In this document: positions 25,101 to 37,214 of the stretch, one piece after another
Numbering within the stretch: position 1 is the first letter of the stretch
Layout of the letters: every line of letters starts with the position of its first letter
Assembly: GCF_041381155.1 (NCBI RefSeq)
Contig: NC_091142.1
Coordinates: 33,302,369 to 33,366,368, forward strand
DNA length: 64,000 bases
Source: Argopecten irradians
Lineage: Eukaryota > Mollusca > Bivalvia > Pectinida > Pectinidae
Direction of reading: 5' to 3'
Notes under the pieces: model-generated
The model's input: the letters and a program-made list of their open reading frames with translations, nothing else
Databases searched by the model: none
Told to the model about the DNA's origin: nothing
Made by a program: the position numbers and the translations under genes

Positions 25101-28100
25101 GTGTTGGTAAATGGGTTCTAAAATGTGTAAAGTATACCTTGAAAGGTATCTTACTAAAACACCCGGGTTTTACATCATGAAATATATGCGACTGTACATT
25201 GGTATATACAACAATGTACCAGGCTACCAGCTGTTTAACAGTGGAGAAAGTTAATCACTGAATAGGTATTTAAAAAAAAGTGCAGAATGTACCATTATAT
25301 TATGGTTTAAAGAAAATGGTACCTGCGTTTTAAAGTGTTTATTGGTTAAACAGAAGTGTTAAAAATGACTTTTAAAAACCATTAAACGATGTACAACATG
25401 CGATACCTGTACCATCAAATGTGTGTATATAAACATAGTACAGGCCATTAAATGGTTGGTAAACCCATTAAAGGTATGAAATTAGTGAACTCATTAAAAA
25501 TTTATCCTCAAAATATGTACTAAGCCAAGGTTCCATATTGGTTACAAGTTAACCCATTGCAATGTCTGAGGAAATGAAAAAATGTCCATTCTTGTGTATG
25601 GACAGGTACCATCAATTATTCGTTTGGATGCTAAATGGATTTGTATTATTATCCAGAAGCTTGAAGGGATTAACATATGATGGTTTGTTGACAATATTGA
25701 ACTTTATTATCGTTAGAATGTTTACAATGTTTAAAAACAAAATAAAAAGTAAACAATGGCTTTGATTTAAATATGGACAGCAGAGTGGACTTATTCGACT
25801 CTACCTTTGTACCTGATAGTTGGAAATCCAAGGTGAAGACTTGAATTTAATAACATCTAATTAACAATGTAAAGTGTCATAATCCGGATTCAAAGGATTG
25901 AATCAGTTTGTGCTGTCACTACTATTACAATAACCTGAATGTGCTGTAACTCCAGTTTGTAATTTGGAATGTGGAGTAGCATGAAAAAGTTCTGAAATGG
26001 GTATTAAATCTGAAAAACATCAACACAACCAAAGTTGTGCGTATGTGTAGTGTGTACAAGCTCTAAAGTAGTAATGCTACATGTATTTATGTTTGTAATA
26101 TGTCATACGGTCCAGAGAAAAGTGTTACTTGTTTTCTGAGTATGAAAGTGTTGGGGAAAAAATCATGAAATGTTTAAAAGAGTTAAAATCAATTGGTATC
26201 TAACTGGAAAGAAAGCCAAAAAGTGTCAAAATGAATTGGTCACCTACTTACAAAATCATGGTTAAATTCTTCATGGTACCGATATGTACCAGGTACTTGT
26301 AGAACAAGAAAGCAGAGCCTGTACAGTGTAATGAATCGCTCTGAAAGTGTCATTAGATTTATACATGATTAATATGAGGTGAGACAATGTCACCGAAGAT
26401 CCTGTAAGTTACAACAAATGATTTGTAATATAGTTGTGTAAAAAAAGAAAAAAGAGCATTAGCATTAGTTGTAGAGAATTCAGAACCAAAGTACACTTGT
26501 ATGTTACAGTTCAATGAACAACATTTGTTTTTGGTTGAATATGTTTGAATTTTTTGAGTAGCTGAAATGGATTTTGATTTCTAATGAAATGAAAAGTGCT
26601 GGTCACCAAAGCTGTGTGCACTGTAAATAATATTGAGATAGTGATGTATGTATCAGTGTGTAATACACTGGACGATACGCTAAACCTAAGTTACAAGTAG
26701 CTGCCTGTATAGGCAGAAAGTGTATATAAATCAGAATTCTAAAGTGAGTGACTGCTGACTTTGGAAATAAATATCCATAGTAACAGGATGTCTCTTTAAC
26801 AAGAAAATCATTCTAAAACAGGATTAAATGTAATTAAAAAAATGAAAAGAAAAAGCATTGACTTAAAAAATGTAATGAAACAAAAAAAAAGTTAGCACAA
26901 TGGCTTCAAATTATTCAATCGGTATCCCGATGCAAAAATAAACCAATAGCTGGAAGGTTGTTCATATAATGCAGTGTGTTTTTTAAGTGTTTTCTTAAAT
27001 ATTCTGTCACCTTGTACAGAAGCCATTTCAATTTTTGAGAAACAATTTTTAGGTTTCATAATCAGAAAACTTGAATTGGCTGTTATCTATGATAATGAAC
27101 AGAGCTCTTGAATAAAGATTTCCTGTTGTAATTGGAGTCTAATCTCCAAGTTTGATTGATGCATGTGGTTTAACTACCATATAGTAAAGAGCTCTGGTCA
27201 TATCAGTGTTCAGTTTCCAATGATGTAATTCCTTATCACAGTTTGAAGGCTAATGCTGCATGTTCAATCAAAATTTGAAAAAGCACTGGAAATATCGGAG
27301 AGGGTTGAATTATAACTTAATTGTGATAAGATTTATTAAATTGGATTCTGAAAATTTTTAATTTGTATTTGTGAAGTGTTGCTAGATGCAAATGAAACTA
27401 GGGAAGGGTAAAGTAGGAAAAAAGATTGACAAATTTTGGAGCGGGAAAAAATGAAAAATATTGTTTAGACATAATTAATGGCAACTTTGTTGTTAAGCGT
27501 AACTTGCTCCTAGCAACACTTTACTTATAGCCAGTGTGTCAGTGTTATGTCAGAGAATAACTTGTGTACCCCATTACAGGAAGGGATGATGAGAGTGGTG
27601 GTGGTGGTGGCGAGCGACCTGAGATGGAACAGATGATGGATACCATCTTCGTATCGGGACTAGCTGACGGGTCAGATGAGGACGCTCTAGTCAATCATTT
27701 TGGAAGCATTGGCGTCATCAAGGTGAGTGAACATTTATTAAAGATGCTCCACCGCCGACAGAGCATAAATGATATTCATCACTTGAACAGTAATTGGTGT
27801 TTAATCGTGTGTATGTATGTCTAATTAGCACAAAAAATGTAATAAAATAATTTATTTTGCCTTTGGTGCATAAGCAATCAGTATTTCATTCCATATAGGA
27901 TATAGAGACATGGAATTTTTTCGGGATGCAATTAATTATTTTTTATATTTTTAACTTAAAGTAAAATTAGAAGCTTAAACTTTTCAATGATGATAATGGT
28001 GTAAAGTAAGTAACTTTTTTAACTGAAGAAAAATACTAAATCGTCTGCTCATATTTTTGATAGTGAAAAAAATACCATTTGTCAGCGGTGGAGCATCTTT

Positions 28101-29853
28101 AATTGTTGGTATTATGGTATCGAACATGTTTTAAATGACAGCATGTATCAAGTTTAAATGGTGATATGACCTGGTGTTATCTTAATAGTTAACTTATTGT
28201 CCGACATTGCTGTTTCCAACAGACTGACAGAAGGACAGGTAAACCCAAGGTATGGATTTACAAGGACAAGATATCCGGCAGACCAAAGGGCGAGGCCACC
28301 ATTACCTATGACGATGCCGAGTCGGCAAAGGCTGCAATCAACTGGTTCAATGGTAAGTCTTGGTAATACATTCTCTGATGGGCCTCAATAACACTAAAAT
28401 GTGATGATTTATTTATAAATCAACTTATTTTCATGCACTATGAAATTTTGCATAATTCTCGAGCTATAACAAGCATTGCAAAAAATTAATCGTCGATTCT
28501 TAAATGCAAAATTTAGTCAAATCAAATTGATTTACAAGAGGCAGTTGTCGATTTCTATATAAGGAGCAAAAACGTTTTTGGTTTTCATCAACGATTTATC
28601 CTTACAACCAATAGTTTTTCTTAAACCTGACATTGTGAACCTTGTGTTGTGATTTTATACACGAGTTGGTGAACCTCATGTTGCAATTTCATCACTCATT
28701 ATCAACAGAAAAAGACTTCCTTGGAAATGTCATCAAGGTGGAGATAGCAGAGAGGAAGATAAACCCAATGGGAATGCGAGGCCGTGGACGAGGTGGTTTC
28801 CGTGGTGACCGTGGAGGTGGTGACCGTGGAGGTGGTAGAGGTGGTTTCGGTGGTGGTCGTGGAGGCGGCGGCGGTGGTGGATCAGAGAGGTCCGGAGACT
28901 GGATGTGTGAAGAAGATGGCTGTAGCAACAAAAACTTTGCCTGGAGAAACTCGTGTAATCTGTGTAACAGTCCCAGGCCAGACGGTGTAGGAGATGATGA
29001 TGGAGGTAAGATACTTGAAGATTTCTACAGTACTGCGTTCAAAGTGACATAAAATAAAGGCTTTTATGATAGGCAGAGATATTACCATTTAAAATAAAAA
29101 ATCAGAGCTTTATCAGATAAACCCCAAACCTTCAATATTAATTGGGAGTGACCAAATTTAATTGCAGGATTCCGTGGCCGAGGACGTGGAGGTTTTGACC
29201 GTGGTGGTCGTGGAGGATTTGACAGAGGACGTGGTGGTCCCAGAGGTGGCGGCCGTGGTGGATTTGGAGGCGATCGTGGAGGTCGTGGTGGGTTTGGAGA
29301 CCGAGGTGGACGTGGAGGGTTCGGTGACCGAGGACGTGGAGGACCTAGAGGCGGACGAGGATTTGGCGACCGCGGGGGACGAGGAGGATTCGGCGGGGAT
29401 AGAGGAAAAGACAGGTCAGTACTATGTGTTCTTAACAGATGAAGGGGGGGGGGTATTAATTTTGGTCTTGATACACTGGTCAAATTGTTTTATAAATGGC
29501 CATTTTGGAGGATCCCAAGAAAGTTGTTCTAATAACAAGCAGGTGGTCTTTATACAGAAGTGGTTGCTTAGGCAGGTTTTACTGTATATTTAGACTTTGA
29601 GATATTCCAAATGAAAAATCATTATTTCTCTTATATAAACTTGAAATTTGCTTGAAATACATCAAAGTGTTTGAATGGGTTAAAATTTCAGCTGTAGGGC
29701 AGTGGTTTAGGTTAAGGATAAGTTATGGTAATGGTTGTCCTTGATGTGTCTAATGGTTGTGATGTGCCTCCCAGGATTTCAAGTTTTAACTTTAATGCAT
29801 CTTTTTGTGCTTTTAGAATGGACCGTGGAGACAGAAGACCTAAGCCCTACTAA
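10194..29853 (+). CDS. FET-family RNA-binding protein (FUS/EWSR1/TAF15, cabeza)
   Basis: Complete coding region of 14 exons with AG/GT borders and consistent phases: 10194-10209, 11506-11545, 11937-12021, 12210-12330, 17255-17368, 18258-18335, 19384-19686, 20289-20322, 22956-22993, 27580-27722, 28223-28352, 28709-29005, 29168-29414, 29817-29853. Total 1683 nt, 560 aa, between human FUS and TAF15 in length. Residues 1-190 form a Q/G/S/Y prion-like domain (repeats such as [11 protein letters not shown]) that becomes glycine-rich to about 275. An RRM spans about 298-383, with TIFVSGL as RNP2-like strand and the FET-type loop [17 protein letters not shown] repeats follow (390-420). A RanBP2-type zinc finger at 430-456 has W432, C434, C439, N443, C450 and C453. 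A second long RGG block (468-548) leads to a C-terminal PY-NLS ending RRPKPY. FET proteins are nuclear, bind RNA and nascent transcripts, and link transcription to splicing. Invertebrates usually have a single FET gene, so it cannot be assigned to FUS, EWSR1 or TAF15. The start ATG has the context AAAAATGGCGG. Confidence 0.95.
12440..12560. repeat. Short degenerate repeats in FET intron 4
   Basis: Four imperfect copies of a GCGCCATCGTTAAAAT-like phrase occur between about 12474 and 12558. Origin unknown. Confidence 0.5.
13150..13597. mobile_element. Foldback element with ~212-bp inverted arms, FET intron 4
   Basis: The left arm begins CTATTCGCTACACTGAAAAC and the right arm ends with its complement at 13597. 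The arms (about 13150-13363 and 13386-13597) are nearly identical throughout and turn around about 23 nt. There are no open frames. This is a MITE-like or foldback element. In the plus-strand pre-mRNA it would form a long near-perfect RNA duplex. Confidence 0.9.
16283..17149 (+). mobile_element. hAT-like remnant with a TTF-type zinc-finger fragment
   Basis: Plus-strand reading at about 16670-16800 gives [19 protein letters not shown] followed by [13 protein letters not shown]. This resembles the N-terminal TTF-type finger of hAT-derived proteins (ZNF862-like). The right end, read inward, begins CAGGCCTCAAAGTA and the left end CAAGTCTCAAAGTTTA, a plausible decayed hAT terminal pair. Copies of a TGGCGAGTAAAA phrase occur inside both ends. 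There is no intact transposase. A near-identical 24-bp phrase starting GTTTTCATTTG flanks the block (16259-16282 and 17149-17172); it is longer than the 8-bp duplication hAT elements make, so the exact borders are uncertain. Confidence 0.55.
19956..20055. mobile_element. Small inverted-repeat element, FET intron 7
   Basis: TTATGGAGATATAACACAAA and the rest of a ~35-bp left arm are repeated inverted at 20020-20055, ending TTATATCTCCATAA, with a loop of about 28 nt. It is likely a short MITE. No coding capacity. Confidence 0.7.
22994..27579 (+). other. FET intron 9, no element recognised
   Basis: This 4.6-kb intron separates the glycine-rich exon 9 from the RRM exons. It is AT-rich with several A and T homopolymers. 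I see no exon, transposon end or tandem array in it, and its short open frames have no recognisable domain. Confidence 0.4.
27738..28103 (+). mobile_element. MITE, TTAA-type family, copy 2 (complete)
   Basis: Terminal inverted repeats AGATGCTCCACCGC and GCGGTGGAGCATCT are flanked on both sides by TTAA, which fits a piggyBac-like target duplication. About 360 bp, non-coding. It lies in FET intron 10, only about 15 bp downstream of the donor site at 27723. Confidence 0.9.
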
Positions 29854-30188
29854 AGGAGAGTGATATGACCAGGCCATTTCTGTGACACAGGCTGTATATC
29901 CCAAGCTATAGACATTGTAAAAACTCCTACAGCATCATCAGTGTGCCCACGTAAAAAATCCAACAGCATCGTCAGTGTGCCCATGTAACTGTTTGTGTCC
30001 ATTGTGAACTAAAGACTATTGTGCGTACAGAGAAATGGGGCTATAACAGATGTTAACATCGATGAGAAATTAGAGAACAAACGCTTGCTGTCCTTTTTAA
30101 ATATTTTATTGTCTGTCATTTGTATTGTTTTGTTTACATACTTTTTCATGCGAGACATCATCTACATCATGTGTCATACTTTGGGGAA

Positions 30189-30194
30189 AATAAA
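30189..30194 (+). terminator. Poly(A) signal of the FET gene
   Basis: AATAAA about 336 bp after the FET stop codon. It is the first canonical hexamer I see in the 3' untranslated region, so the transcript probably ends near 30210-30220. Confidence 0.6.
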
Positions 30195-30220
30195 CTTCAT
30201 CAACATACAATTGTAATTAT

Positions 30221-31281
30221 TTTCTTATTAAATGAACATCAGTTAATCCTAATAAACTGACTATACTTCTTATACTGTAAACCAACTGTCTTTTACAGCG
30301 ACTTAATTTGCAATTGCCATTTCACAATATTGCAAAGATAAACATTCAGTTAAAAACTGAAGAGAAATTTTGTATTCAACTTTTAAGAGATGTAGATATA
30401 ATTCAAAAATTTTAACATTCATGATGTTACCTGCATCGCAAAAGTGCATCACATGTAGAAGAATGTTGGTTCACCGTTAGAGAATCTTTCCAGTGTAGCC
30501 AAGATTTCAACATGATCACTATGCTAGTGAGAGTAACTTAAAACTGCTGTACACTAGTTATATTCCGTCTTTGCATATTACAGAGTAAGGTCCCTTGTGG
30601 GTAGGTATCGATTGTAATGTCATTATTTTGTGAGCACAATTCCTGTTATTTTCCCAGAAACGTACGGTACGAAGTCACAATCACTACTTATCTAATAATA
30701 TTAGACTTCGATATCGAGGAACTTCTGATGGGCAATATCGATACGATGTAATTATCAAAAGTGTCACGTCGTGCTATACCTCTAACATTGTTGGAGTAAA
30801 GGTACCCTTTGAAATTGCAATTGTACTGCCTCTCCTGAAAGTTAATGGAACCCCTGCTCTGTAATATGTAAATACGGAATACATACAAAACCTAAGAATA
30901 CCTGAATTAAATATCTGTGGAATAAAACACCAAAATCTACTGTGGTAATATCATGACATATAAATGAACAAGTTAAAATTGAAACCTAGTCCAACATTAC
31001 ACCTTTATCACTGAAGTAGGCTTAACTATAGAATCCCAAATTTCAATACTACTGGTATACGAGTATTACCTGTGACAACCTTAGCCAATGACAAATGTAC
31101 TGACTAAATGATGATCATGGTCCATGATCCACTGATTTCATCATCTACATTTTAAGAGATAACTGACCAAACAAATGACGTATATTAAAACAAGTCTTTT
31201 TCAAGCTCCTGATGTGATGCACATAAGTAAGATGAGAGGTATACAAAGGAAACAGAAACAAACCTTGCCTTTCAACAATGT
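30221..31281. other. Convergent intergenic spacer
   Basis: About 1 kb between the 3' ends of the FET and CCDC86 genes. I recognise no exon, RNA gene or element. Confidence 0.5.
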
Positions 31282-31287
31282 TTTATT
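31282..31287 (-). terminator. Poly(A) signal of the CCDC86 gene
   Basis: AATAAA on the minus strand about 50 bp past the CCDC86 stop codon. Confidence 0.6.
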
Positions 31288-31337
31288 TCTGTACTGTCAT
31301 TCTTGTAAATCCATATTGTATAAATAATATATTCAAA

Positions 31338-34300
31338 TCATCTTTTAGCTAGAAGTCGTAACTGTTTCTTTTTCATCCTCTTGATTTTGGCCGTGTTCTT
31401 GATCTGAAATGAAGCAAAAAGAATATTACAAAAGCATTTTTATAAGTTCAACAAATAATTTTCATGACTAATGAAGTTGCCAATTAAAGTTAAAAAACAT
31501 TTCCATTAGAGAAGATGGGGATAATTTTACAGCTGTATTATGATCATGACAGAACAAAATTATTATAATACTATATGCCCACATCCCATCCATTTCAAGG
31601 CAGAGGCCATAAAAAGAAGATTGTATAAACAAAGTTTGTATGACAAGAAACTTGGTATTATCAAAACACTATCTCAAAAAGTGACACATTTTATCACAAG
31701 GAACAACTGCTGTGCCACAGTTAATAACTAAAAATACTGTTTCACAAGAAGATTTTCTGTATCATAGATTTAGGCCGACTCATATCGAGACTGACTACAA
31801 AGCACTTTACATTGTGGGGAGAGACTTTGTATATCGTAAGACACTTCATCAGAAGATGTTTGTATCAAGAGAAGACAAGAAGATATCATTGAGAGACATC
31901 TTTTGTCAAGATCATACACATTGGACTACGAAGTAATCTTCAGATGCAGAAAGACTTTGTGTTTGTATAGCAAAGACACTTAATTTATCATCAGAAAGCG
32001 CAAGTGTCATAAGAACACACTATCCAAATCAGGATACCGTCTCCAGGAGACACTTTATATCATGGTAAGACATTATATTAGTATATATACCAGTATCTTG
32101 ACTTATTACAAGAAGACGAAATGTCTTGATAGTGGTGAGATGACAGTTGGTGATTATTAAAAAGTTGAGAAGAATCAACAACCAGTGACACATTTATTAC
32201 AAGTGACTTGTATTTTATATCGCATTCAAACTCTCACTCATAAAGGACAGTCAGCATCAAGAGAAGACATTTATAGTTTGATGACAAGACGGTTCATTTC
32301 ATTACTATTTCTTCTAATACTTGTCTTATATAAGTTTCAATCAAGAGATGTATGATTCACATGTACACTTCTATATTACAAAATGATGCTTACTAATAAA
32401 GAGCAATATGTGACATGAGGTGACATTTGTACCATGAGGTGACATTTGTACCATGAGAAGACATTGAAGAGAACAAGACACTACCAAGATGGCACTAAGT
32501 CACATTACAATTTACAAGTAGGTATTTTGAACAATTGTTTTTATTTAAATCACCAAATTTAATTTCATGCGGTTTTGAGAAAGGTAACATATATATATAG
32601 TACTTACACTTTGTACTACTTCCGATTTCCTTTCGTTCTCCAATTTTCTCTGCTTATGTTCTTCTTGTCTCTTTCTAAGTAACTACAGATTAATAAGACA
32701 GCAAAATGAAAACTACAAAGAAATGTATCAAGCAGAACTACTTTCATAATATTGTTGTAAAAGGATGTTAAAAGAAAAAACAAGAGATCCCAGAGGGATC
32801 TTGGCGCCGCACCAAAGAATGATCTATGTCTGACAAACAAAAGAGGGATCTTTTCTCTGCTTTTCAAACTTTTCGTACAGCTGTACATATTACTACATAT
32901 GAAATTTGAGAAAGATCCTTCGAGTACTTTCTGAGTAACAAACTTCAATTATCAAAATCCAAGATGGCTACCTGTTGGCCATCTTTTTGATTGGTCAGCT
33001 GAAAATGCAATATGCACAAATAAGGTCATAAATACATATAAAATTTGATACAGATCACTTCAGTACTTTCTGAGCAATAGTGGTAACAAGCTTCAACTAT
33101 CAAAATCCAAGATGGCGGCCTATCGGCCATCTTGTTCATCAATCGGTCCCAAAATACAATATGCACAACTAGACCCCTAGGGGAACCTGCAAATGCAATT
33201 TGAGACAGATCCCTTCAGTACTTTATGAGAAATAGCGGTAACGAACTTCAATTGTGAAAATCCAACATAAAGTCCTGTTGGGCATCTTGTTCACTGATCG
33301 GTCCCTACATGTAAAATTTGAGAGCGATCCCTTCAGTACTTTCTGAGAAATAGTGGTAATAAGCGTCAACAATCAAAATCCAAGATGGCGGCCTGTTGGC
33401 CATCTTGTTCATCGATCAGTCCGAAAATGTGATATGCACAACTAGACCCCCAAGGGGAACCTGTACATGCAATTTGAGACAGATCCCTTCAGTACTTTCT
33501 GAGAAATGGCGGTAACAAACTTCATTGTCAAAATCCAAGATGGCTTCCTGTCGGCCATCTTGTTAACCGATCGGTACCAAAATGCAATATGCATAACCAG
33601 GGACCTATGGGACCATGCACTTGAAATTTGAGACAGATCCCTTCAGTACTTTCTGAGAAATAGTGGTAACAAACTTCGATTGTCAAAATCCAAGATGGCA
33701 TCCTGTCGGCCATCTTGTTGACCAATTGGTCCCAAAATGCAATATGCACAAGACTCCTAGGGGAACCTACATGTAAAATTTGACAGAGATCCCTTCAGTA
33801 CTTTCTGAGAAATAGCGGTAACAAACTTTAACTATCAAAATCCAAGATGGCTGCCTGGCGGCCATTTTGTTGATCGATTGGTCCCAAAATGCAATATGCA
33901 TAACTATACCCCTAGGGGAACATACATGTAAAATTTGAGAGAGATCCCTTCAGTACTTTCTGAGAAATAGTGGTAACAAACTTCAATTGTTAAAATCCAA
34001 GATCGCGTCCTGTCGGCCATCTTGTTGACTGATTTGTCCAAAAATGTGATATGCACAACTAGACCCCTAGGGGAACCTACATGTAAAATTTGAGAGAGTT
34101 CCCTTCTGTACTTTCTGAGAAATAGCGGTAACAAACTTTAACTATCAAAATCCAAGATGGCTGCCTGGCGGCCATTTTGTTGACCGATTAGTCCCAAAAT
34201 GCAATATGCAAAACGAGGGCCCTAGGGGAACCTACATATGAAATTTGAGAAAGATCCCTCTGAGAAATAGCGGTAACAAGAATTGTTAACGGACGGAAGG

Positions 34301-35392
34301 ACGGACCACAGACGAAAGGCGATTTGAATAGCCCACCATCTGATGATGGTGGACTAAAAATCTACAATTAAGAAATAAATTGATGCGTCAGAGAGGCAAA
34401 AACTGCCTATGAATAAAAAAATTTGATGACAGGTAATAGATAATAGAGACATTGTATGATGTTCTTATTCTGTATATTACTCACTTCTAGTTTTTCTGCC
34501 CTTTCATCCTTCAGCTGTTTTTCAAAATCTTTAATTGACTTTTCTTCTGCCTTTTTCTTCATTTTCTTGTCCCATGATGACTTAAGTGACTTTACTTTCT
34601 TGATTTCTGAATACCTGTAAAAATAACAGATGCAGAAACACATTAACAAGTCCAACTGTACCTATATTAGACTTCTGTTTTGTTCCTTTTTGCATAGATG
34701 TTTATTAAATGTTTAACAAGAGGCCAATAGGGCTTAACGGTCAACTGACTCGTGGCATAAAACAGCAGTCTTTAACGTTACATGTTTACAAACATTAGGC
34801 CTAACTGTTAATGGCTAGCCATTAATCTCACTGTCCACACTGTTTTCCAGCTGTGGCTTGTAAGGCCGATCTATATTTGGTTTCATCCTCGATCCTCATC
34901 TTGTTGCGCAACGAGGTGACAGTTTACATTATGTATATCATAAAAACACTATTCACAATTAAAAGGTTAAAAGAAGAAAATTCTGGTAAGCAGCATACAA
35001 TTTCACTAGCTTACACCTTTTGAGTCCTGTTTGCTTTTCTCAATAAGTTTTGATACTGCAATTAATCAACTATCAACCTAGACTGGATCATTACTTAGAT
35101 ATTTATGACAATAGAAGTGATTGTACAATATATCTTCATCTTCTTATCATGTGCTCTTGGTATGAAATCTGAGATTCTTATTTAGCGACACAGTGACACT
35201 TATTTCAATTGATTATTTCAATTATAGTTTGTAGAATAACCTAGTTAATTAATAACAGTAATATATGTACCTAGCGGTTCTATTTGATTTCCACGGCCTC
35301 CCTGATTTAGCTTTTCCTTTTGGTATACTATTTAGTTGTTCTTTCACTTCCATTCGCCGTTGAATAACGGGATCTGTTGCCTTCTTATCCAT
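31338..35392 (-). CDS. ccdc86: CCDC86/Cgr1-like nucleolar protein
   Basis: Minus-strand gene with four coding exons: 35392-35271, 34614-34485, 32682-32608 and 31403-31338. Total 393 nt, 130 aa, all borders AG/GT and phases consistent. The protein is very basic and mostly charged helix. The conserved core matches the C-terminal part of vertebrate CCDC86 (Cyclon) and fungal Cgr1: GRPWKSNRTARYSEIKKVKS, then SSWDKKMKKKAEEKSIKDFE, KRQEEHKQRKLENERKSEVV and the final IKNTAKIKRMKKKQLR. Human CCDC86 is 360 aa with a long N-terminal tail that is missing here, so this protein is close to the Cgr1 size. Cgr1 functions in pre-rRNA processing for the large ribosomal subunit, and CCDC86 is nucleolar and coats mitotic chromosomes. 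I chose the ATG at 35392 because the open frame further upstream has no ATG. Intron 2 holds a Helitron-like element. Confidence 0.9.
31700..32560. repeat. Degenerate purine-rich repeats in CCDC86 intron 3
   Basis: Phrases such as CATCAGAAGATG, GAAGACATTT and CAAGAGAAGACA recur irregularly through this stretch without a clear period. It may be an old decayed tandem array. There is no coding signal. Confidence 0.3.
32779..34358 (+). mobile_element. Helitron-like non-autonomous element with a ~155-bp tandem core
   Basis: The left end carries the palindrome AGATCCCAGAGGGATCT. The core holds ten copies, spaced about 155 bp apart in most of the array, of a unit marked by GATCCCTTCAGTACTTTCTG, CAAAATCCAAGATGGC and CCTAGGGGAACCTACATG. 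The right end has the hairpin CCACCATCTGATGATGGTGG directly followed by ACTAA. A subterminal hairpin followed by CTRR is the classic Helitron 3' end, and tandem cores flanked by unique ends are known in the bivalve pearl elements. No Rep/helicase is encoded. Assignment is by structure, not by homology search. Confidence 0.65.
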
Positions 35393-35434
35393 TTTCAACT
35401 TTTTAGAAATAACAGTTCTTTTTAAGACCGGAAG

Positions 35435-35440
35435 CACGTG
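35435..35440 (-). promoter_or_regulatory. CACGTG E-box at the CCDC86 start
   Basis: A palindromic CACGTG lies about 43 bp upstream of the CCDC86 ATG. Such sites bind MYC/MAX-type factors in animals and are common at ribosome-biogenesis genes. Occupancy is inferred only. Confidence 0.45.
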
Positions 35441-37200
35441 TTAGTCTAAACAACAGTCGGACAGCATTAGATTTATACCAGTTGATTAGTTTATAATTTT
35501 AGAAGTGTTCCGAATGTCTACATAGATGGTTCTAATACAAAAGCAACTATCGGTAAAGGATTAAATTCCGAAACTAATATAACACTATCTAAGAAAATGA
35601 AAAAAGAGAGAGAAAATTGACTTTACTGTAGCAATTTTGGCTATACTCAGTAACGTTAAATGCATACAGTAAGCAGAAACATATATACATAGAGATTGGC
35701 AACTCCGCCATTTTTACGATCGGCAGATGTACCTCTGTATGTGCTTAGGGGTTTTTAGATAACCTTTTAAATAGTTAAATACAGCAGAATAACTTTGAAA
35801 TGTTATAAAAGTTCAGCAATTTGCAGATGGTTTGAGGACGATTTTGGAAAGAAAAAATAATATTTTAACTTATATATTAATAAAACAAAATGCACTTCCG
35901 GTTTTGAATGTCTGATTTTCGAAAAACCAGGTAAAATTGCCGATTTTCATGCTTTTAAAAACATATTAAGGTGGTAGTCTCACATTCCCCAAAATTTTCC
36001 TGTCGTTCAATATTTTTCATATTTGATTTATGAAGTAAATATGTTGTTATGCATCTTCTGTCAAAGTTTCGAAGAAATTGAACCATCTATTTTTTCTAAA
36101 TAAATATTCAAATTTGCCATTTTTGAGTAGATTCTGCACATGATAAAACAGCATTAGTCTGTACTATATCTGCCCTGTAAATGAAAATAATTAACAAAAT
36201 GTTCTACGATATATATATTGTTTAATTGATGTGATATATATCAATCCTTTTTTTAAAGAAAATACTTTACTTCTCGTCATAATTAATTTCTAGTGATCAT
36301 TTTTGGAGGAAATTAGGTAAAAAAGACGCAAGTAAATTACCTAAAATATTCTCACCAAAATGAAAATAAATCAAAATTGTGAAGTTCAATTTTTATAGAA
36401 AAATAACAGACTAAAAAGTGACAAAGTTGCTTTTAATCAGTCAATTTTCAAGAAAATTGAACCACAATTTGTCAAGATAGAGCATTTTTAGCACCAAAAA
36501 ACCTTCATTTTTCATTGAAAAAGACGGGATTCACAATAGAGTTATCTCCCCTATTATATATACTTTTTATACATTCACTGCAGAATTTTCTGTTACAATA
36601 TAGCCTAGATGTCAATACTTTTAGTTTTAAAATTATTAACAATGTTTAATTAATATATATTTATCATTAAAATAGCAATTTAAGATTGATAGGATTATTT
36701 GTGTTATTATTTTTTTAAACTAATAAAATAATTTATTCATAAATTCAAACTTCAGAAAAGGGGGTATTAATCAAATCGCGGTCATTCAAATGCTTGAAGA
36801 GCTTGAGGCACTGTCATAACTCAAGCGTCTGTATGAAAAAAATCATGATCTGTCTCCCTTACCACGAGACTACATTCTTAAATAACATCAATTGGAAAAA
36901 CTGGTCACATCAAACCATGATTTAATGTTTAAACTTTGTATTGATGGAAAAATATCATATTTAAAAGAATACACTTGAAAGTAGTTAGCCAAGGGAAAAT
37001 GCCTATAAACCGGAGGTCCCGCTGCCTGTCAACAAAGACAAAGAAGGAGTTTCCAATCTCTATGTATATATGTTTCTGCAGTAAGTTACATCTGTAGTTG
37101 TAAAATTTACTTCCTTGAGAAATATTAACAGAACCATACTAAATTGTACAGTGATGTACTGTACGGTAATTAATATATAAAGATAGGCTAGTACTGAAGT
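35441..37200. other. Divergent intergenic region between CCDC86 and SART3
   Basis: The two start codons are about 2.2 kb apart, head to head. The region is AT-rich with no exon or recognisable transposon. It presumably holds both promoters, but no clear TATA box or initiator stands out. Confidence 0.4.
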
Positions 37201-37214
37201 ACAAGGCGAGGGTA

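Noticed and set aside
28692-29483. Proline-rich minus-strand and valine/glutamate-rich plus-strand frames over the RGG exons
   Set aside because: Shadows of the FET RGG coding sequence; the correct frame joins by splicing and reads RGG repeats, zinc finger and PY-NLS.
35249-35437. Longer CCDC86 N-terminus starting upstream of 35392
   Set aside because: The upstream extension has no ATG in frame, and the first ATG at 35392 gives the expected start.
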